From a virus, in the IMG/VR virus record IMGVR_UViG_3300036791_000775, positions 1 to 42,531 of that record: a stretch of 42,531 nucleotides of DNA; one strand, 5' to 3'. The notes under the pieces were generated by a model. The model had not been told where the DNA came from. It saw only the letters and a program-made list of their open reading frames with translations, and ran no database searches. This document shows, piece after piece, positions 1 through 8,588 of the stretch. Position 1 is the stretch's first letter, and every line of letters begins with the position of its first letter. A program made the translations under genes and the position numbers.

Positions 1-1604
1 GTATCGCTCACGGTGATTGGGTTGCCCGACGATGGCTCCGTCAACATCACATAGTAGGTGAGAGTAGGATCGACCTGAAAACACAATTGACTGAGAGTGC
101 CCGGAATATCACTGAGACCGAGGGGGACTAATACCCCTCCTGCCTGCTTTACCATCGCCTTCGCAGCAGTTCCGCCCACACTCAAAGTCGGAGCGTTACC
201 ACTGGCGATCGGAAACTGCCCGCAGACCTTGTAGTTCGCCGTGAGCACGAACCCAGATGGCGTGGTGGTCGCCATCGTATAGGCCGTGCCGGTGCCAGCG
301 GCCGTCCCGATGAACTCTACTGGAGTACCACCGCCAGCCGAAGGATTGTTGACGAGAAAAGAACCAGCTCCATTTGAAGTGACAGTATAGAGGTTTCCGG
401 CAGCCAACGTCACCGACCCGGCAGCCGCCGTCACTCCAGCACTGTTGGTGATCGTATCGGTGCCCTGTGCGGTCAAAGTAGCACTGTTGGTTATAGTATT
501 GATAAAGATCCCGCCTTGTGTTCCCAAGCTGCTCAATGCCGGCATCGCAAAAGTCACACCGGCTCCCGTCACATCATAGAAGTGGCCACTAGACCAACCG
601 ACGGCCAGCAACGCGGTGGTCGGGCTCGTTGTTCCAGTAACTGTCAGACCGCCGCTCGGATATGCCGTGTTGACAAAACCAGAGACCCCCGAATTATATA
701 TGAGCGTGTATTCTTGATTGTTGTTCAGGAATTCATTGCCTGCTAGGGCACTATTTGTGCCAGCATCGCTCTGCCGATAGACCGCAATCGCGCCCAGACT
801 AAACGCATTCACCGTCATAGCACCAGTATTGTTGGTGGCCCCAGCTGCGAGGCGCACCCGCAGAGTCAATCCATCAAACAGAGCGGTCGGCGGATTCTGG
901 GGGCCAACACCACCAGCAATACTAAATACATATGCGTTACCTGCCCCGCTATTCGAAATCGTCCCAATGTAGTAGGGCACCCGTGTCGCTGCGGCCGATA
1001 TCCTACCATCAGCCTGGAGAGTTATATCGGGTGCGCTGTAATTCCCCGCCGTAGCCGCTGTATTAGGGATGAGGGCAGCAGCTATCAGGCTGCCGGTAGT
1101 CTGGACCAGGCCGTTGGTCGGCGTCGCACCGTAGACCAGGCCGGCAGCCTGTAATTGGTTCGCCGTAGCTGTCCAAGTGGGGATCGTATTGGTCCCTTGG
1201 GTGCCAGTCGCTGTGACCGTGCCGCCACCCGAACTACTTCCACAGCCAGTCCCGGTGCTCGTCATAACCCCGGAAGCGGCCTGAACGCATCCGTTAGACA
1301 AACCGCTCAGTGTAAGCCCCGTGAAGACTGGGGAATTGCCTGTACCAAGGCCCAAATTCGTCCGCGAGGTCGCCGCGCTCGCGACATCAGAGAGGTTATT
1401 GGCCTTCGTCAGAAATGTTCCGACAAGGAATGTCCCGATAGCGTTCGGCGTCGTATTGACAGCCGGGTTAGCTGTCTGGAACATTGGGATTTTTTCGGTT
1501 CCCGACAGAGCGCCGCCTGGCGAAAGCGTGTCAATCGTGTGCTGCGCCCACGCTGACAGAGGAGCCAGCAACAGTGAGGCGAGCAGCAGCAGAACCTTGC
1601 GCAT
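1..1604 (-). CDS. Tail fibre-like exported protein, runs off the left edge
   Basis: An open frame of 534 codons starts at ATG 1604 and is still open at position 1. The N-terminus is a Sec-type signal peptide (MRKVLLLLASLLLAPLSAWA, cleavage before QH). It is followed by Gly/Ser/Thr/Asn-rich, low-Cys sequence with a G-rich linker, as in phage fibre and adhesin proteins. It starts 8 nt after the stop of the gene at 1613-2692. I recognise no catalytic motif. If the window is circular, the frame continues into the 36-codon fragment at the right edge (42420-42531). Role as receptor-binding fibre is inferred from composition and from its place at the end of the tail genes. Confidence 0.75.
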   Translation of the reverse strand, partial: MRKVLLLLASLLLAPLSAWAQHTIDTLSPGGALSGTEKIPMFQTANPAVNTTPNAIGTFLVGTFLTKANNLSDVASAATSRTNLGLGTGNSPVFTGLTLSGLSNGCVQAASGVMTSTGTGCGSSSGGGTVTATGTQGTNTIPTWTATANQLQAAGLVYGATPTNGLVQTTGSLIAAALIPNTAATAGNYSAPDITLQADGRISAAATRVPYYIGTISNSGAGNAYVFSIAGGVGPQNPPTALFDGLTLRVRLAAGATNNTGAMTVNAFSLGAIAVYRQSDAGTNSALAGNEFLNNNQEYTLIYNSGVSGFVNTAYPSGGLTVTGTTSPTTALLAVGWSSGHFYDVTGAGVTFAMPALSSLGTQGGIFINTITNSATLTAQGTDTITNSAGVTAAAGSVTLAAGNLYTVTSNGAGSFLVNNPSAGGGTPVEFIGTAAGTGTAYTMATTTPSGFVLTANYKVCGQFPIASGNAPTLSVGGTAAKAMVKQAGGVLVPLGLSDIPGTLSQLCFQVDPTLTYYVMLTEPSSGNPITVSD

Positions 1605-1612
1605 GATGAATC

Positions 1613-2692
1613 TCACTGAACCAGGAATTGATCACCCGTGTTGATCAATAGTTGATCACTCGGGGTCTTGACGAGCAGATAGTTTAAAGAGACGCTGCAC
1701 GCTCCGGTCGCGAAACTGGATAACAGGCCAGTGGAATACGTTTCACACGAAGTCACTGGCGTGCAGAACGCCCCGGTACAGGCGTTCGCCACGGTTATCC
1801 CACCACTAAACCCAGCAACGGGATTTGTCACAGCGACCGTTCCCGTGGAAGCGATGGGGTTTGGGCTCAGCGTGATTCCCGCTCCGGCCGAGATGCTTGT
1901 CACGCCGCCGCCGCCCCCGCCGCCTGTTCCGCAATCCGTCGCTGTGATCCCGAGCGTGCCAAGCGGATCGGCATGAACGCAACGGAACCCGGAACCCGAG
2001 AGTGCAGTATCGACGAGCGAGGAGAACGAGCCGGCGTTGGGGGTTGTCCCGCCAATCGCCGGAGGTGCGGATAGATAGGCTGACAATGCCGTGCCGCCTA
2101 CCGACCCCGTGAAGGTGATCGGCCCTGAGAACGTGAGGTTTGCGGTGATCGTCGAGGGAAGGCTGAGGATTACCGCTCCGGTAGTCGGCGTCGCCGAGAT
2201 CTGGCCTGCGGTGCCGGCGACGCTTGATACCGCCGTTCCCGCCCCCGAGCACGACCCCCACGCCGCCATCCCACCAACACCGATCAGGCACATGCCGTTG
2301 ATGACCGGCTGAGGAACCCCGGACCCTATCGCGAAGATCAAGCCGTTGACATCGGCTTGCAGCGGCAGCGGTATCGCCGCGCCATAGGAGTTGTAGCTGA
2401 TCAGTCCCCCGCCAAGGGCGTTAGCCCCGAAGCACAGCTGATAGTAGCCGTTTGGTGCCGGGGTCGTGGGAACGTCGGTTATGCAGAAAGGCGTACCCGG
2501 CGCGGTAATCCCGAAGGTGTTGGGGTTTACGCCAGACGGTCCTCCCGCAGCGGTCCCCGCGTCCATAACGACGCCGTTGGTCGCCCACATCGTGACGTGT
2601 CTGGGCGTAACGTTCCCGGTCTGCTTTACAGCGCCTCCCTGCGCCCAAGCGATGCTCGGAAACAGTAGAAAGAGTAGAGCGAGTAATTTCAC
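1613..2692 (-). CDS. Exported fibre/tail-associated protein
   Basis: 359 aa starting at GTG 2692; the ATG one base upstream is followed at once by TGA, so it cannot serve. A clear signal peptide (MKLLALLFLLFPSIAWA, then Q) leads into Gly/Ser/Thr/Val-rich sequence with a seven-glycine linker near residue 255, and beta-rich repeats such as SISAGAGITLSP resembling fibre shaft sequence. The start region shares a 29-nt block with the start of the portal gene (28177-28205). Probably a second fibre or spike component; no enzyme motif seen. Confidence 0.7.
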   Translation of the reverse strand: MKLLALLFLLFPSIAWAQGGAVKQTGNVTPRHVTMWATNGVVMDAGTAAGGPSGVNPNTFGITAPGTPFCITDVPTTPAPNGYYQLCFGANALGGGLISYNSYGAAIPLPLQADVNGLIFAIGSGVPQPVINGMCLIGVGGMAAWGSCSGAGTAVSSVAGTAGQISATPTTGAVILSLPSTITANLTFSGPITFTGSVGGTALSAYLSAPPAIGGTTPNAGSFSSLVDTALSGSGFRCVHADPLGTLGITATDCGTGGGGGGGVTSISAGAGITLSPNPIASTGTVAVTNPVAGFSGGITVANACTGAFCTPVTSCETYSTGLLSSFATGACSVSLNYLLVKTPSDQLLINTGDQFLVQ

Positions 2693-2718
2693 ATTTCAGG
2701 CGCTGACTCCAACCTTTC
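2690..2718 (-). repeat. 29-nt leader repeat, copy 1
   Basis: Identical to 28177-28205 except for one base. On the minus strand each copy encodes the end of an upstream frame (KVGVSA, stop), then AAATGTGA, in which the GTG start of the next gene overlaps an ATG-TGA start-stop. Copy 1 precedes the exported tail protein and copy 2 the portal. Best explained as a duplicated gene-junction segment. Confidence 0.8.
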
Positions 2719-2729
2719 TTTCGGTGATT

Positions 2730-2945
2730 TCAACCGTGGCCGCCCGACGAGCCTCTGTGCTTACCGTTAGAGATGGTATTTTTCACCGCCTGCAACGGGC
2801 TCACCGCCGTATTGATCGTGACCACATCCGTCCATGCCACGTCATAGAAATAATCTACGGCACCCGTGGCGTAATATATCGTGGCGTTACGCCCGTCATA
2901 AACAAGGCGTTTCACTCCGCCCGACAGGATTAGTTCAACCGCCAT
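2730..2945 (-). CDS. Small protein, possibly frameshifted at its 3' end
   Basis: 71 aa as read (MAVELILSGGVKRLVYDGRN and on), starting one base before the TAA of the preceding gene. The last part (GKHRGSSGGHG) looks unnatural. The next reading frame gives STEARRAATVEITERKVGVSA and ends at 2696, with the same KVGVSA ending as the gene upstream of the portal. A run of five A (minus strand, near 2773) is where a one-base slip would join the frames. Either a +1 frameshift product, an assembly error or a real short protein. Function unknown; the middle (IYYATGAVDYFYDVAWTDVV) is aromatic and acidic. Confidence 0.55.
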   Translation of the reverse strand: MAVELILSGGVKRLVYDGRNATIYYATGAVDYFYDVAWTDVVTINTAVSPLQAVKNTISNGKHRGSSGGHG

Positions 2946-3080
2946 TTACATCCCTCTTTTTGAGAGCCGAGTCTGCAACTGCGCATGAGACTCGGCCGAC
3001 CACGCTATCAGCGCGACGAGGAACGCGAGCATCCGCAATTTCATTTCTGCACCCCAACCTTTCTCGTTTTGCTCGCTCAT
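2946..3080 (-). CDS. Small exported or membrane peptide
   Basis: 44 aa from ATG 3080, which overlaps the previous stop as ATGA. A second start at ATG 3044 (MKLRMLAFLVALIAWSAESH) gives a 32-aa product beginning directly with a signal-peptide-like segment and a possible AQ cleavage site. That second ATG has its own SD-like GGTTGGGG 7 nt upstream and is the better fit to an exported peptide. Lies in a run of small genes that could be a lysis cassette (spanin-like role possible, unproven). Confidence 0.55.
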   Translation of the reverse strand: MSEQNEKGWGAEMKLRMLAFLVALIAWSAESHAQLQTRLSKRGM

Positions 3081-3397
3081 TTCGTCTCGCCTGGGATAGA
3101 TAGATTCTGTTCCCTGCACCAATCCAGCTTCGCCCCCTGCGGACAAACCCCTTTGGCCATAGGCGGTATGCTCTTCCACACCTCAGCCCACCAGGCTTTG
3201 GTGGCCTTGCCTTCCGCTTCGGTTCGCTTCATCACATCAAGGAAATACTGAAGCTGGGCTTGCAGCATTTCAGCGCGATCGTGCTCTACTTGGAGATCAG
3301 ATGGCGGCGGCGAATCAGGGACGGCCTGCGCCCAAGCCGGCAATCCAATCCCAAGGGTTACGGCAAAGACGGGAACCGTGAGGGCGATACGGTTCAC
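3077..3397 (-). CDS. Exported protein, spanin-like position
   Basis: 106 aa from GTG 3397, which overlaps the preceding stop as GTGA. N-terminal signal peptide (MNRIALTVPVFAVTLGIGLP, cleavage near AWAQA). The mature part is charged and helical, with a probable coiled coil around residues 38-65 and two cysteines near the C-terminus (GVCPQG, WCREQ). Size, export signal and position just after a two-TM protein fit an Rz-like periplasmic lysis factor, but no specific motif proves it. Confidence 0.55.
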   Translation of the reverse strand: MNRIALTVPVFAVTLGIGLPAWAQAVPDSPPPSDLQVEHDRAEMLQAQLQYFLDVMKRTEAEGKATKAWWAEVWKSIPPMAKGVCPQGAKLDWCREQNLSIPGETK

Positions 3398-3561
3398 GAG
3401 CGTCGGCTACGGCGTTTTGAGCGAGAGGAGGATCGCGTTGGCTTGTGCGCGAAGTCCTTCAACTGTTTCTCACTCATCCCGCTATCTGTTCTCTTTCCGG
3501 CGCGCTTGCGAGCAAGTTCGGCGCCCGCCCATCGTCTCTGAGCCTCGCTCTCTGCCGGCAT
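3394..3561 (-). CDS. Small basic phage protein (DUF3008-like)
   Basis: 55 aa (MPAESEAQRRWAGAELARKR and on, then GMSEKQLKDFAHKP). The pattern SEAQRR..GAEL.RK.AGK.T..GMSE.QL.DFA matches a common small phage family of unknown function (DUF3008-like, from memory). Its ATG overlaps the preceding TGA (TGATG), and its stop overlaps the GTG of the next gene by four bases. The C-terminus is Arg/Ser-rich. Found by reading; too short for a simple ORF filter. Confidence 0.7.
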   Translation of the reverse strand: MPAESEAQRRWAGAELARKRAGKRTDSGMSEKQLKDFAHKPTRSSSRSKRRSRRS

Positions 3562-3887
3562 CAGCCAACTCCCCGTCTGAGCCAGAGGCAGATCAGAATA
3601 AACGCTCCGTACATCCCGAGGCCCGTGAGCTGCAGTGTGGTCGGCTGCTCAATTACCATAACCCAGAGCGCAAAGACAGAGCCGGCGAGAGCCAGGTCCA
3701 CCAGCGACGCAAGGGCTACCACAGTCCGCTGCGACAGCGCCCTGAGCGCCATCATCAGCATACCTGTGATTCGATCAAGGTTTTGTGACGATGGCTGCTG
3801 TACGGGCCGCGGAGGAGCTGCCTGGATCAGATCTGGAACCGGCTCGTCATCGCCGACCGGCTTGAGGCGGTTAGTCTGCGCCATCAT
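3561..3887 (-). CDS. Two-TM membrane protein, holin candidate
   Basis: 108 aa. A soluble Pro-rich N-terminus of about 40 residues is followed by two hydrophobic segments (about 54-78, VVALASLVDLALAGSVFALWV, and 84-103, LTGLGMYGAFILICLWL) and a short basic tail. Two helices with a tight turn and a basic end are usual for class II-like holins. Coupled to neighbours on both sides by ATGA and TGATG overlaps. Confidence 0.5.
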   Translation of the reverse strand: MMAQTNRLKPVGDDEPVPDLIQAAPPRPVQQPSSQNLDRITGMLMMALRALSQRTVVALASLVDLALAGSVFALWVMVIEQPTTLQLTGLGMYGAFILICLWLRRGVG

Positions 3888-4195
3888 TCGCCCTCTCCGA
3901 CGTGAGGCAATTTCTCAAGATCGTTTGTCGCATCGTTGAGTTGCCGGGCAACCCAGGTATCTTTCTTGTGCCCCTCTCTCTGAGACGCCGCGATCCGCTC
4001 TTTGAGCGACACGATAGACCCGTCGTCAGGTTCTTCCGGAAGGTTCTTCTCGGCCCGCGTCACGCCGATGTGAAAACTCGCTAGTGCTTTGAACGATTCG
4101 AGGCGGAATTTCGGATCGTTAGACTTCGCCGCCTCTTCCAATACCTGTCGAGCGAGTTCGGTCAGCCTGGGGCCGATGCTCTTGGCGCGGCTCAT
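3884..4195 (-). CDS. Small helical protein of unknown function
   Basis: 103 aa, charged and predicted mostly helical (MSRAKSIGPRLTELARQVLE, later SLKERIAASQREGHKKDTWV). No motif recognised. It overlaps the stop of the internal virion protein gene and the start of the holin-like gene by four bases each, so it is translationally coupled between virion and lysis-like genes. Confidence 0.65.
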   Translation of the reverse strand: MSRAKSIGPRLTELARQVLEEAAKSNDPKFRLESFKALASFHIGVTRAEKNLPEEPDDGSIVSLKERIAASQREGHKKDTWVARQLNDATNDLEKLPHVGEGE

Positions 4196-6270
4196 CGCGG
4201 AATATCCCGCAGCATGCCCCCCGCGCCACTGAGCAAGCCCCCAGGCGTGTCTGCCAATGTCAGATCAGGGTTTGTCAGGATCTTGGCTACTTCCATATTG
4301 AGTTTTTCATTGTTGCGAATTCCAAGACCCTTCGATGCCCGGATTAACGGCAGGGCGGCTCCCCTTACGTTCCCCATAATCGCGTGCCCCAACCCATGCA
4401 CCAGATCCATGCCACTACCAGCGGCATCGGCCGCATGACGCTCGGCAGTCTGCGATCCCCTCATCACATCGGTGCCAGTCTCGAACATCGTCCTCTCTGT
4501 GTCTATGGTTTGGGCAAATCTCTGAAACTCAGCGTCGCTATCAAATAATAATCTCAATCGCCGCAGTTCATCCGGAGTGTTGATTACCCGTTTTGATGGG
4601 TCAGCAGAGAGCGGCGTCTTCCTAACGTCCTCCACAGCCTTGCTGGCAGCGCTCAGCTTGAATAATTCCTTGTCGGCTTTTGACATAGCGCCAAAGTCAG
4701 CAGCCAAATCCTCCATGGGGATCGTGAAAATCTTCTTCCCGAGCTGCAACGCGCGGATGCTGTCCGAGTCACCTGACCACGCATCATTAGCAGTCTTCCA
4801 TGCTGGATTGAGATTGTACCCCTCTTGCTCAAATGCCTTAAGGTTCAACCAAAGACTGCGGCCAGCCTTCGACAAGGCTCCCGTCAACTTGTCGCGCTCG
4901 TCATCAACTTTCGCCGCCATCCCCTCCTTGGCGACTTGCAATAACTTCATCGTCGGAACGGCACCCACGACAGGTTCGCCGTTCTCCTCCCCGACGATTG
5001 CATATTCGGTCGGGTTAAATGGCCTTGCCTCAGTTACTGCGTCACGCCGCTCCATCTTGAGTCCACGTCGAACGCCCTCTTGCCAGTCAGGGAGATTCAG
5101 AAATTCCTGGAGACGAGGACTCCATACCGCACCTGGCGCATTCGCAGTCCCATCATCTTGAGCGCGTCTCAGGCGATTCCTCGTCTCATCGGCCGCTTGG
5201 CGAGCCTCGGAAAGAGCCTTGGTAGCAAGCTTGATCTTTTGCGCCGCATCGCCCGCCCCTCTATTTGCTCCAGATGCCGCGTAAACGTTCCCCGCTGTAC
5301 TCTGCCTGCCAGCGGCCTGAGTGGCTTCGTTCTGGGCGTCCGCGAGCGCTTTCCCAGCGGCTTTCTCTGTCGCTGACGCTTTGTTGAAGGCGTTAGCAAA
5401 TTGAGTCTCCAACGGAGCAAGGCTGCCGCCCGCCGTTGCTTCTTCCCATAATGGCCGCGCTCTCTCGGAGCGTTGTGCAATCAGATCTTTAGTCGCCTGC
5501 TTATAGGAACCCGTAGCGATGTTTTCACCTATCGCCTTCTCGATACGTGTCCCCGCCGCCGTGTTGAGATGATCTAGGGTCAGATCAGTGCTGCGGCCCT
5601 TGTAGAACTTCTCCATATAAGCAGCAGGCTCGCCGCCCGACCGATAAATCGTGCCCGCCAAACGCCGGATAGGACGCCCCCCAACATCGGATAGCGTCAG
5701 AGGCTGACCTTCCTGCCTTGCCTTGCTGATTTTATCGATAGCATCAAGAGCGGTTACTTCCGACTCTCCCTGTCGGAAAGTCTGGTTTACGAGGTGCTGG
5801 GCCTGCGGCGTCGGCTTAGAGGATCGACCCTGCATTATCGCCTCTCGTGCGGGCGATAATACCTGTCCCGGCACCCCTTTGATGGGCATTTGCGACGCAC
5901 CAAGAGAGCCAGCGAAAGCTTCGGGCATCGCCGCAACATCGCGCCCCAGCCTGCCGGTCGACGACAATGCCTCGCGTGTGCCGCCTACAACACCAGCTAG
6001 AATGTCTGCCGCCTCGCGGAACGGCTGTGTCACAACAGAGACAGGCCCGTCGATCTTCGCCCCACCACCGTAGTCTTGGGAAAACCCGCGGCCGAATGCT
6101 CCGAACATGCCCTCTTGTGCGGGAGGATTGGCAAGGGCGCGCTCGCGCTCGGCTGGGCCGGCGACAGGAGATTTGCTCGCTGCTCCGTAGCGTTCCCATG
6201 GGTTACGCGAAGGAGCCGCTTGCTCTGCGTGCTGGTATTTGGTCCAGGGACCGGCTTGCTGATCGGCCAT
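4192..6270 (-). CDS. Large internal virion protein
   Basis: 692 aa from ATG 6270, chosen because it overlaps the previous TAA (TAATG) and has GGAAG 8 nt upstream; a GTG-type extension to 6285 would only add five residues. The N-terminus carries short NPW/GPW motifs (AGPWTKYQ, RNPWERYG), then a long Ala/Glu/Arg-rich helical body, with coiled coil likely at about residues 280-370. Size, helix content and position next to the transglycosylase-bearing virion protein fit an ejected core protein comparable to T7 gp15/gp16 in role only. Confidence 0.7.
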   Translation of the reverse strand: MADQQAGPWTKYQHAEQAAPSRNPWERYGAASKSPVAGPAERERALANPPAQEGMFGAFGRGFSQDYGGGAKIDGPVSVVTQPFREAADILAGVVGGTREALSSTGRLGRDVAAMPEAFAGSLGASQMPIKGVPGQVLSPAREAIMQGRSSKPTPQAQHLVNQTFRQGESEVTALDAIDKISKARQEGQPLTLSDVGGRPIRRLAGTIYRSGGEPAAYMEKFYKGRSTDLTLDHLNTAAGTRIEKAIGENIATGSYKQATKDLIAQRSERARPLWEEATAGGSLAPLETQFANAFNKASATEKAAGKALADAQNEATQAAGRQSTAGNVYAASGANRGAGDAAQKIKLATKALSEARQAADETRNRLRRAQDDGTANAPGAVWSPRLQEFLNLPDWQEGVRRGLKMERRDAVTEARPFNPTEYAIVGEENGEPVVGAVPTMKLLQVAKEGMAAKVDDERDKLTGALSKAGRSLWLNLKAFEQEGYNLNPAWKTANDAWSGDSDSIRALQLGKKIFTIPMEDLAADFGAMSKADKELFKLSAASKAVEDVRKTPLSADPSKRVINTPDELRRLRLLFDSDAEFQRFAQTIDTERTMFETGTDVMRGSQTAERHAADAAGSGMDLVHGLGHAIMGNVRGAALPLIRASKGLGIRNNEKLNMEVAKILTNPDLTLADTPGGLLSGAGGMLRDIPR

Positions 6271-8567
6271 TATTGGGGCTTCCAACTCTTTGGATCTTTG
6301 GGATCGCCGCCCTGGAATACGAAGCCGTCTTCAACGGTTCCCGGCTTGGGCCTGCCAGGCGCAGAATAATCCGCCCCCCCAGCATCTCCAGATCCACCAA
6401 CATCACCGAATATCTGCCGTGATTTGTCGGTTAGCAGATTGTTCCGGAAATATTCCTGCCGCTTCGGGTCGCCTTGTGCGTATTGCTGTTGCAATGCATT
6501 GAAACGACCGGCCACAAAGCGATCCAACACTTGAAGGACGCCCTTCCCCTGCTCTGGCGAAAAGAAGTCAGCAAGTCGACTCTGCATCCCCTCTCGATCC
6601 GCCTCGGTCCCGCCCGTGGTCGTCAAAAGCCTCACCACTTCGTCAGCCATGATATCTCGGCCGGCGCGGAAGTTGGTAACTTCCGGTTTGCCGAGTTCCA
6701 CAGCTATCCTATTCGCAATCTGATTGGCACGCGGGATTTGTCCATTATTCAGCGCAGCGAAATATTCTCTCGCCAGCGAAAGGTGATCGGCAACAGTGTT
6801 GAGCGACACCACTTGCCGTCCCAGAACGCCGCTGGCAAATCCTCCTTCAAGGGACTGAACACGCCTATACTCTCCCATCGCGTCCGCCAATTCCGATGAA
6901 GTAGCTTGCGGATTCTCTTTCTTGAACTGCTGCATGAACATCGCAGGGGCACTTCGGGCTTGACCCACCCCTTTCCCGTGAACGGCATTGAAATCCTCGA
7001 CGGCCTGCTCGGCAGCCTTGATCTGATCCGGATCACCGGTCGCTCGCGCAATTTGAAGATCGCTGAACAAGTCCCTCTGCTCATCGCTGGTTTGTCGGTC
7101 TGCCGCTATTTTCTCGCGAGACTTCCGGTCCTCGTCATATCGCTTTATGTCGTCTGCGTGGAACCGAGCTTGCTTGGCAAGATTCTCGGACGACTCGTGC
7201 ATCTGCCAGACCTTCATCCAATTGCCTTCGCGGAGCGCGGCGGCGGATTGGTCCATCTGGTAGCCGGCGAACAGCGTTTGCAGATGCGCCGCCTTCTCGT
7301 TGTCGGCCATCCGCTGATCCTCAAGGATGTTGCGGATTTCGTTGTTCTGGATGTTGACGAGTTTCAACGCTCCGTCAGTCTGCATGTCCCAAATGTGGAA
7401 AGCCCGATCGTAGGCTTCCTTGTTCCCTTGGTTCATCCCGTCCAACGCACCGGACATAGCAGTCAAAGCCCCAGTGAGAGGCTGGGCCGCTCTGCCCCCA
7501 GCAAAAGCCGCCAGCGCCATGATGATGCCGCCGAACCCCGCGAAAGCATCGGTAGGCTGGTAAACCGTGGGAGACTTCAGGAGTTTGTCGTATTGCTCCG
7601 TTGCGCGGCGGGAAGCATCGTGCGCCTCGTGCAGCATCTCCATGCGCTCGGCCGATCCTGCGGGGGCTTTCTCCGCTGCCGCAAGGTACTCTGCGCGATC
7701 AGCCTCGATCCTGCGGGCATCCCTCTCGCCCTGGCGCAGGAATTCGTCCGCCATGCCTCGGCCCCAGGATTGGTTGCCGTACATGGTCTGATCGCTTTCG
7801 CTCCCCTTGCCGAGCGAGGTCCATGTCGTCTTCAATCCAGGGATAATCTCATCCAGATGATGATCTCTTAGATCACTGAGCAAATCGCGGCCTGTATTAT
7901 TTTTGTAGTCTCGTTGCGCCAGCCACCACGAAGCCTTGGCTTGCGGAACCTGAGAGAAATCCGCCAACCCAAGCGCCTTCTGCGCATCATGCCAAGAGTC
8001 CGGCTGAAAACTCCATGCGCCAGCGGCGTGAGTTGGCTTCCCGGTGTCTCTTCCGATATCGCCCTTCCAGCCAAGATCGGCTGGGTGAGCGGAAAAATCG
8101 GAAAATGTGGACCCGTTATATAAATTGTTGTAGTTTGGGCCTTCCCCTTTCGCGATTAAGTTCATTAGACCAACGGCTTCTGGAGGAATCTCTGCCTTCT
8201 GGGCTATATCCTGAGTTATTGGCCCGGAATATGTCGCATCGGCCAGCGACCGCTTAAAGGTTTCCGATCCTGATGGCCCGCGAGCCTCACCCTTCTCTTT
8301 CCACATCGGGACATTTTGACCCGTAGCGGGATCGGAGCCATGGGTGTCGGGCGGCTGTCCATTCCGTCTCAATTGTCCTGATGCATCACGGGCAAATCCA
8401 GGCGCCAAAGCGCCAGAGCCGCGCTGCACTGCTTTCCCATATGGAGTACCTTCGGCACCTATGCCTGGCGTGAGCGGAGCGGCCCCCGTCGCCAAACCCC
8501 CGGCTGCAAGCAGCGGCGGCGGCGCAAGCCCCGCATCATCGGCAGCAGTTAGGCCAGCGTCAGGCAT
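6270..8567 (-). CDS. Internal virion protein with lytic transglycosylase domain
   Basis: 765 aa. Residues about 130-225 resemble the lambda-R/COG4678 muramidase fold: a probable catalytic Glu142 in AKGEGPNYNNLYNG, then THAAGAWSFQPDSWHDA (about 180-196) and a FSQ..QA segment. The rest is a hydrophobic Ala/Gly stretch (about 345-385, possible membrane-interacting part) and long charged helices. This suggests a virion-associated enzyme that opens peptidoglycan during DNA entry. The start is uncertain: ATG 8567 lacks a good SD, but a 9-codon ORF beginning in the TAATG overlap at 8590 ends just inside it, so re-initiation is plausible. Confidence 0.8.
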   Translation of the reverse strand: MPDAGLTAADDAGLAPPPLLAAGGLATGAAPLTPGIGAEGTPYGKAVQRGSGALAPGFARDASGQLRRNGQPPDTHGSDPATGQNVPMWKEKGEARGPSGSETFKRSLADATYSGPITQDIAQKAEIPPEAVGLMNLIAKGEGPNYNNLYNGSTFSDFSAHPADLGWKGDIGRDTGKPTHAAGAWSFQPDSWHDAQKALGLADFSQVPQAKASWWLAQRDYKNNTGRDLLSDLRDHHLDEIIPGLKTTWTSLGKGSESDQTMYGNQSWGRGMADEFLRQGERDARRIEADRAEYLAAAEKAPAGSAERMEMLHEAHDASRRATEQYDKLLKSPTVYQPTDAFAGFGGIIMALAAFAGGRAAQPLTGALTAMSGALDGMNQGNKEAYDRAFHIWDMQTDGALKLVNIQNNEIRNILEDQRMADNEKAAHLQTLFAGYQMDQSAAALREGNWMKVWQMHESSENLAKQARFHADDIKRYDEDRKSREKIAADRQTSDEQRDLFSDLQIARATGDPDQIKAAEQAVEDFNAVHGKGVGQARSAPAMFMQQFKKENPQATSSELADAMGEYRRVQSLEGGFASGVLGRQVVSLNTVADHLSLAREYFAALNNGQIPRANQIANRIAVELGKPEVTNFRAGRDIMADEVVRLLTTTGGTEADREGMQSRLADFFSPEQGKGVLQVLDRFVAGRFNALQQQYAQGDPKRQEYFRNNLLTDKSRQIFGDVGGSGDAGGADYSAPGRPKPGTVEDGFVFQGGDPKDPKSWKPQ

Positions 8568-8588
8568 CGGCGATGGGAGGTTTGCCCA

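Noticed and set aside
6906-7871. 321-codon plus-strand ORF
   Set aside because: Fully antisense to the transglycosylase-bearing virion gene, no SD, Arg/His/Leu-rich shadow composition.
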